NCBI RefSeq assembly: GCF_002234575.2 | Contig: NZ_CP022464.2 | Span: 1,550,001-1,614,000 of the forward strand | Direction of reading: 5' to 3' | DNA: 64,000 bases | Source: Enterocloster bolteae | GTDB lineage: Bacteria > Bacillota > Clostridia > Lachnospirales > Lachnospiraceae | Shown: positions 59,718-64,000 of the stretch, in pieces | Layout of the letters: every line of letters starts with the position of its first letter | Numbering within the stretch: position 1 is the stretch's first letter | The notes under the pieces: model-generated | The model's database searches: none | Seen by the model: the letters and a program-made list of their open reading frames with translations, nothing else | What the model was told of the DNA's origin: nothing | Program-made: the position numbers and the translations under genes

Positions 59718-60617
59718 ATGAAAATATCAAATACCGCAACGGATTGCCAGACAAGTGAAGTCATCCTCCGCGAACAGCGTCAGATTTGCCGTGAGCGTTT
59801 TTTTTCCAATCCAGGACTGATTATAGGACTTACCGTTTTTATTCTCATTGCGCTGGCTGCCATAATCATTCCTGCTGCTGTCAATGTGGACCCCAATGAA
59901 ATGGCTATTGCAGACCGTCTGAAGGGGCCAAGTCTAAACCATCCCTTTGGCACCGATGAATTCGGCCGGGATTTGATGATTCGCGTGCTCTATGGGGCAA
60001 GAGTCTCTCTTTTGGTAGGCGGCGCCGTGGCGCTGCTGTCCTGCGTCCTGGGTACGGTCACCGGTATCTATGCCAGCTACTTCAAAATCCTGGATCACAT
60101 CCTCATGCGTATCTGTGAGGGCCTGATAGCCATACCAGGTGTTCTGTTGGCCATTGCGCTTATGGCTGCGCTGGGAGCAAGCAATCTAAATGTAATAATA
60201 GCCCTGACCATCGTCTACACCCCCAGTGTTGCCCGGATTGTGCGCAGCAGCGCCCTGGTGACCAGGGGCCTGCCCTATGTGGAAGCAGCCAAGGTACAGG
60301 GCGCAGGCAGTGGACGCATACTCTGGAAACTGATCCTGCCGAGCGTAATCTCGCCTCTGACGGTTCAGGCATCCTTTATTTTCGCACAGGCAATCATCTC
60401 TGAGGCGTCACTGAGCTTTCTGGGGGCGGGCATTCCTGCCCCGGCTGCAAGCTGGGGCAACATTCTGCAGGGCAGTAAGCAGGTGCTTCAGAAAGCGCCA
60501 TGGACCGTTCTGTTTCCGGGGCTGGCAGTAGTGCTTTGCGTACTCAGCCTGAATCTGTTGGGTGATGGACTGCGGGATTACCTTGACCCGCGTACGGCAG
60601 GGAGGAAGAAAGGATAA
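59718..60617 (+). CDS. DppC-like peptide ABC permease
   Basis: A 299-residue permease with GPSLNHPFGTDEFGRDLMIR (DppC signature), VLYGARVSLLVGGAVALLSC, and the EAA-like RGLPYVEAAKVQGAGSGRIL. GGGGAGGAG precedes the ATG. The stop overlaps the next start in TAATGA. Confidence 0.92.
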   Translation: MKISNTATDCQTSEVILREQRQICRERFFSNPGLIIGLTVFILIALAAIIIPAAVNVDPNEMAIADRLKGPSLNHPFGTDEFGRDLMIRVLYGARVSLLVGGAVALLSCVLGTVTGIYASYFKILDHILMRICEGLIAIPGVLLAIALMAALGASNLNVIIALTIVYTPSVARIVRSSALVTRGLPYVEAAKVQGAGSGRILWKLILPSVISPLTVQASFIFAQAIISEASLSFLGAGIPAPAASWGNILQGSKQVLQKAPWTVLFPGLAVVLCVLSLNLLGDGLRDYLDPRTAGRKKG

Positions 60618-61654
60618 TGAAAACAGACGAAATGCAAAATATAATACAAGATAAAATGACTGATGAAGCAGGGACATTGCTGGAAATCCGTAATTTGAAG
60701 GTAAGGTTTACGGCCCGGAAAAAAGTACTGACAGCGGTGGACGGCGTGAGTCTGAGCATCAGGCCCGGAGAAATCGTGGGCGTTGTGGGGGAATCCGGCT
60801 CGGGCAAAAGCGTTATGTCCCAGTCAATCCTGCGTCTGCGGGAATACGACTCGGATGTGAACTATGAAGGCCAGGTATTGTTTGAGGGCAAGGACCTTTT
60901 AAAGGTGTCCCAGGCTGAAATGCGCGGAGTACGGGGCAACCGGATTGCAGTCATTTTTCAGGACCCTATGACATCCTTAAGCCCGGTTCACACCGTCGGC
61001 AGACAGCTATCGGAAGTGCTGATACTGCATAAAAAGATGACAAAACAGCAGGCTGAGGAACGGTGCGGGGAGCTGCTGCACCTGACCGGCATACCCAACC
61101 CGCAGGACTGTATGACAAAGTATCCTTACGAACTGTCAGGCGGTATGCAGCAGAGGGTGATGATTGCCATGGCTCTGTCCTGTGAGCCGAAGCTGCTGAT
61201 TGCCGATGAACCCACCACGGCTCTGGATGTTACCATACAAGAGCAGATTTTAAACCTGATTGCAGAACTGAACGAGCGCATGGGGATGTCAGTCCTGTTT
61301 ATCACCCATGACCTGGGAGCCATGGCCCAGATCTGCCACAGTGTCCGCGTTATGTATCTTGGCAATCTTGTTGAGGAGGCCCAGGCTGAAGCATTATTTG
61401 CCCGTCCCCTTCACCCATATACCCAGGGGCTTTTGGACTGTATCCCGCGTCTGGATTCAGACCGCAGCCAGCCCCTGCATGTGATTTCTGGCGTGGTGCC
61501 GCCCTTGTCCAATGTGCCTGAGGGATGCCGTTTCTGTACCCGCTGTCCTTACGCTGACCAGCGCTGTATGCTGCAAAACCCTCCATCTGTGGAGGTGTAT
61601 CCCGGCCATAAAGCAAAGTGTTGGAAATATGTTACGGAACAGGAGGTGATGTAA
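60617..61654 (+). CDS. DppD/OppD-like peptide ABC ATPase
   Basis: A 345-residue ATPase: Walker A VVGESGSGKSVMSQSILRL, signature ELSGGMQQRVMIAMAL, Walker B LLIADEPTTALDVTIQEQ, and a C-terminal OppD-type region with CRFCTRCPYADQRC (four Cys, Fe-S-like). It works with the DppF-like partner that follows. Confidence 0.93.
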   Translation: MKTDEMQNIIQDKMTDEAGTLLEIRNLKVRFTARKKVLTAVDGVSLSIRPGEIVGVVGESGSGKSVMSQSILRLREYDSDVNYEGQVLFEGKDLLKVSQAEMRGVRGNRIAVIFQDPMTSLSPVHTVGRQLSEVLILHKKMTKQQAEERCGELLHLTGIPNPQDCMTKYPYELSGGMQQRVMIAMALSCEPKLLIADEPTTALDVTIQEQILNLIAELNERMGMSVLFITHDLGAMAQICHSVRVMYLGNLVEEAQAEALFARPLHPYTQGLLDCIPRLDSDRSQPLHVISGVVPPLSNVPEGCRFCTRCPYADQRCMLQNPPSVEVYPGHKAKCWKYVTEQEVM

Positions 61655-61655
61655 G

Positions 61656-62636
61656 ATGAAGACGCCACTTTTAGAAATGAAGAACCTTCAGAAACGCTAC
61701 CCTGTATATGGCCCTCTGGGAAAGCTGTTTCCTCCCAGGACATATATGCGGGCAGTCTCCAATATGTGCCTGGCGCTGTACGAGGGCGAGACCTATGGCC
61801 TGGTGGGGGAATCCGGCTGCGGAAAGAGCACTACGGGACGGTCCATCCTGGGTCTGGTAAAACCTGACAGCGGTGAAATCCTTTATAAAGGCCAGGACCT
61901 GACCAGGCTGAGTGACAGTGAATTCCGCCCTCTGCGCCGGGATTTGCAGATGGTCTTTCAGGATACATTGTCCTCCCTGAATCCCCGCTCACGCGTCGGG
62001 GCCCTGCTGGAGGAACCCCTTATAGTCCAGGGGATGAAAGACGGAGAAGAGCGCCGCCAAAAGGTGATGGAAATTCTGGGAATGGTCGGATTGTCCGATG
62101 ATTATTACTTCCGCTATCCACACGAGCTGTCCGGCGGACAGGTGCAGCGGTTGGGTATTGCAAGGGCGCTGATTATCGACCCGAAGCTGATTATCTGTGA
62201 TGAGCCGGTTTCTGCGCTGGATGTGTCCATTCAGTCTCAGATTCTGAACATGCTGACCTCCCTGCAGAGAGAGATGAACCTAAGTCTGCTGTTCATATCC
62301 CACGATATCGGCGTGGTGCGGTATATATCCAGCCGTATCGGCGTTATGTATCTTGGTACACTGGTGGAAGAGGCCGGTACGGACGAACTCTTTTCTCATC
62401 CCCTTCATCCGTATACACAGGCATTATTTGCCTCCATTCCGGACTTTAACAAGAAGAGAACGGTCTCTCTTAAAGGCGAACTGCCGATGTACACCGATGA
62501 ATTTAAGGGATGTGTGTTCCACACCCGCTGCCCTTACACCTGTGACCAATGCCGTAGGTCGGCTCCTGAGCTGGAGGAAATTTATCCGGGACACAGGGTG
62601 GCCTGCCACCGGATGGGTGGAATTGCAATGAAATAG
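61656..62636 (+). CDS. DppF/OppF-like peptide ABC ATPase
   Basis: A 326-residue ATPase: Walker A LVGESGCGKSTTGRSILGL, signature ELSGGQVQRLGIARAL, Walker B LIICDEPVSALDVSIQSQ, and a Cys-rich end (CVFHTRCPYTCDQC). It completes the importer. It starts one base after the previous stop. Confidence 0.93.
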   Translation: MKTPLLEMKNLQKRYPVYGPLGKLFPPRTYMRAVSNMCLALYEGETYGLVGESGCGKSTTGRSILGLVKPDSGEILYKGQDLTRLSDSEFRPLRRDLQMVFQDTLSSLNPRSRVGALLEEPLIVQGMKDGEERRQKVMEILGMVGLSDDYYFRYPHELSGGQVQRLGIARALIIDPKLIICDEPVSALDVSIQSQILNMLTSLQREMNLSLLFISHDIGVVRYISSRIGVMYLGTLVEEAGTDELFSHPLHPYTQALFASIPDFNKKRTVSLKGELPMYTDEFKGCVFHTRCPYTCDQCRRSAPELEEIYPGHRVACHRMGGIAMK

Positions 62637-62777
62637 AAATTATATATTATATAAAAATCCATATAGAAATATCCTATTAAAATACAAGCTTATAAGGTGC
62701 TATAATGAAGGTTACGCTTATAGGTCAGAGTAATCAAATGCAGGAGCGAAAAACAGCCAAAGGTGTGGATATATAGT
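62637..62777. other. Intergenic region with weak promoter elements
   Basis: AT-rich; a TATAAT near 62701-62706 may serve the TudS-like gene, but the -35 box is poor. No strong terminator follows the importer. Confidence 0.4.
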
Positions 62778-63338
62778 ATGCAGAAGATATTGTTTGTCAG
62801 TCATTGTATTTTGAACACAGCCGCCAAGGTGGTACGGTACGGGGATACCGGGAAAAAGGAGGAAGAGTCCAGGCTGGAGTTTGTGGTAAAGACAGTTGAA
62901 CAGGGAATTCAGCTGGTTCAGCTGCCTTGTCCGGAATTTACCCTTTATGGACCAGGTCGGTGGGGACATACAAAGGAGCAGTTTGACAATCCGTTTTTCA
63001 GGGAGCATTGCAGAAAAATTCTGGAGCCTATTCTCACTCAGATGAAGGCATATATGGCACCGGGAGAACAGGGGCGTTTTTCTGTGCTGGGTGTGGTTGG
63101 CATTGACGGCAGTCCAAGCTGCGGAGTGTCGCGTACCTGCAGCGGGTGCTGGGGAGGAGAGTTCTCCGGAAGGACGGACTTGCAGGAGGTACTGTCCACC
63201 TGTCATAGCGCGCCGGGAACAGGAGTCATGATGGAGGTCCTTAAGTCCATGATGGAGGAAGAAGGAATCCAGCTGCCTGTGGAGGGACTTAAGCCAGGGG
63301 ACCTGCAGGCAGTCATGTCTTTGGTTGCAGGTACATAA
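62778..63338 (+). CDS. TudS-related putative desulfidase (CD3072 type)
   Basis: A 186-residue protein beginning QKILFVSHCILNTAAKVVRY with a cysteine in the N-terminal SHCILN, and with GIDGSPSCGVSRTCSGCWGG later. This cysteine layout is that of the TudS/DUF523-like family, which binds an Fe-S cluster and removes sulfur from thiouracil; CD3072-type members are only putative. The ATG at 62778 was chosen over 62763 because homologue-like N-termini begin here. Its substrate in this operon is unknown. It precedes an ABC ATPase gene. Confidence 0.75.
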   Translation: MQKILFVSHCILNTAAKVVRYGDTGKKEEESRLEFVVKTVEQGIQLVQLPCPEFTLYGPGRWGHTKEQFDNPFFREHCRKILEPILTQMKAYMAPGEQGRFSVLGVVGIDGSPSCGVSRTCSGCWGGEFSGRTDLQEVLSTCHSAPGTGVMMEVLKSMMEEEGIQLPVEGLKPGDLQAVMSLVAGT

Positions 63339-63358
63339 GACACGGGAGGGGATAGTTG

Positions 63359-64000
63359 GTGATTATTTTAAAGGATATAACCAAGAAATTCAGGAACACC
63401 ACGGCTGTTAAAGGGCTGTCCGTCGAAATCAGGGAAGGGGAGCTGGTGTGCCTTCTGGGGCCGTCGGGCTGTGGGAAAAGCACCACACTTTCCATGATTG
63501 CGGGTTTGGAACCGCCTACAAAAGGCGATATTTTTTTTTGATGGTAAGAGAGTGAACCAGGTGGAGGCAGAGGACAGGGACATCGGTATGGTATTCCAGA
63601 ACTATGCCCTGTATCCCCATATGACGGTAGGCCGGAATATTGAGTTTCCCCTTCGTATGCGCCATATTGCGAAGGCACAGCGGGAGGAAAGGGTAAGGGC
63701 AGTGGCTGGGATGATGCAGATTGAAGATCTTTTAAACCGCAGACCCAGCCAGCTGTCAGGAGGGCAGCAGCAGAGAGTGGCGATTGCAAGAGCACTGGTA
63801 AAACGGCCGAAGATTCTTTTGCTGGACGAGCCATTTTCCAATCTGGATGCAAGACTTAGAATTGAACTGAGGGATGAAATACGTTCCTTGCAGAAACAGC
63901 TGGGGATCACCACCATATTCGTGACCCATGACCAGGAAGAGGCTATGAGTATATCGGACAGGATTCTTCTGCTGAAGGAAGGGGTGATGCAGCAGTATTC
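63359..64000 (+). pseudogene. MalK/UgpC-like ABC ATPase with frameshift in a T run (continues beyond window)
   Basis: The frame begins at a GTG after GGGAGGGG and encodes IILKDITKKFRNTTAVKGLS, Walker A LLGPSGCGKSTTLSMIAGL, then PPTKGDIFF and stops at a UGA because of nine T's at 63531-63539. With eight T's the text continues FDGKRVNQVEAEDRDIGMVF, then the signature RPSQLSGGQQQRVAIARALV and Walker B PKILLLDEPFSNLDARLR. It is a carbohydrate-type (MalK-like) ATPase. The one-base excess is a real lesion, a slippage site, or a sequencing error; the last is common in such runs. Confidence 0.75.

Overview
The window looks like a chromosome segment of a gut Lachnospiraceae-type Firmicute (Enterocloster/Clostridium bolteae-like; inferred from gene content, AGGAGG-type ribosome sites, TTG/GTG starts and moderate GC). 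It carries a large integrative-conjugative-element-like (ICE-like) region.

1-7.6 kb (chromosome): the end of a polar amino-acid ABC transporter (minus strand), a Phd/YefM antitoxin with a broken ParE-like toxin, then a compact plus-strand operon. The operon has two TVP38/TMEM64 membrane proteins, a YdjY-like lipoprotein, a small membrane protein, a cysteine-rich Fe-S protein, a C_GCAxxG_C_C protein, an AhpD-like thiol protein and an ArsS-type radical SAM enzyme. This gene set accompanies arsenosugar-type radical SAM enzymes, but no ArsM methyltransferase is present here.

7.8-53.9 kb (ICE-like element): cargo and maintenance genes (two large ArdA-like proteins, a PP-loop/PAPS-reductase-like protein, DUF5131, Dam-type methylase, AbrB-like regulators, YodL, SpoVG). 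At 20.4-23.4 kb sits a defence-like cassette: AAA15 ATPase plus RloB (AbiL-like), then an AT-rich pair ending in a two-TM plus beta-domain protein reminiscent of Cap15/OptE-type effectors. Next comes a Tad/Flp-like pilus module (prepilin peptidase, CpaB, CpaE, CpaF, TadB, TadC, DUF4320, TadE-like) with a 1,023-residue surface protein carrying 14 acidic GTxDD repeats. The conjugation module follows: DUF3852, TrbL/VirB6-like, PrgI, VirB4, NlpC/P60 hydrolase, an amidoligase-cyclotransferase fusion, DUF5688, DUF6103, MobP-type relaxase, toprim protein and VirD4/TraG coupling protein. No integrase or att repeat was found, and several genes are broken, so the element may be partly decayed or its integrase lies elsewhere.

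53.95-64 kb (chromosome): a three-gene ABC-2 exporter on the minus strand, a complete dipeptide/oligopeptide ABC importer (substrate protein, two permeases, two ATPases), a TudS-related putative desulfidase, and an MalK-like ATPase broken by a one-base excess in a T run.

Family names come from reading the sequences without database searches; confidence values reflect that.
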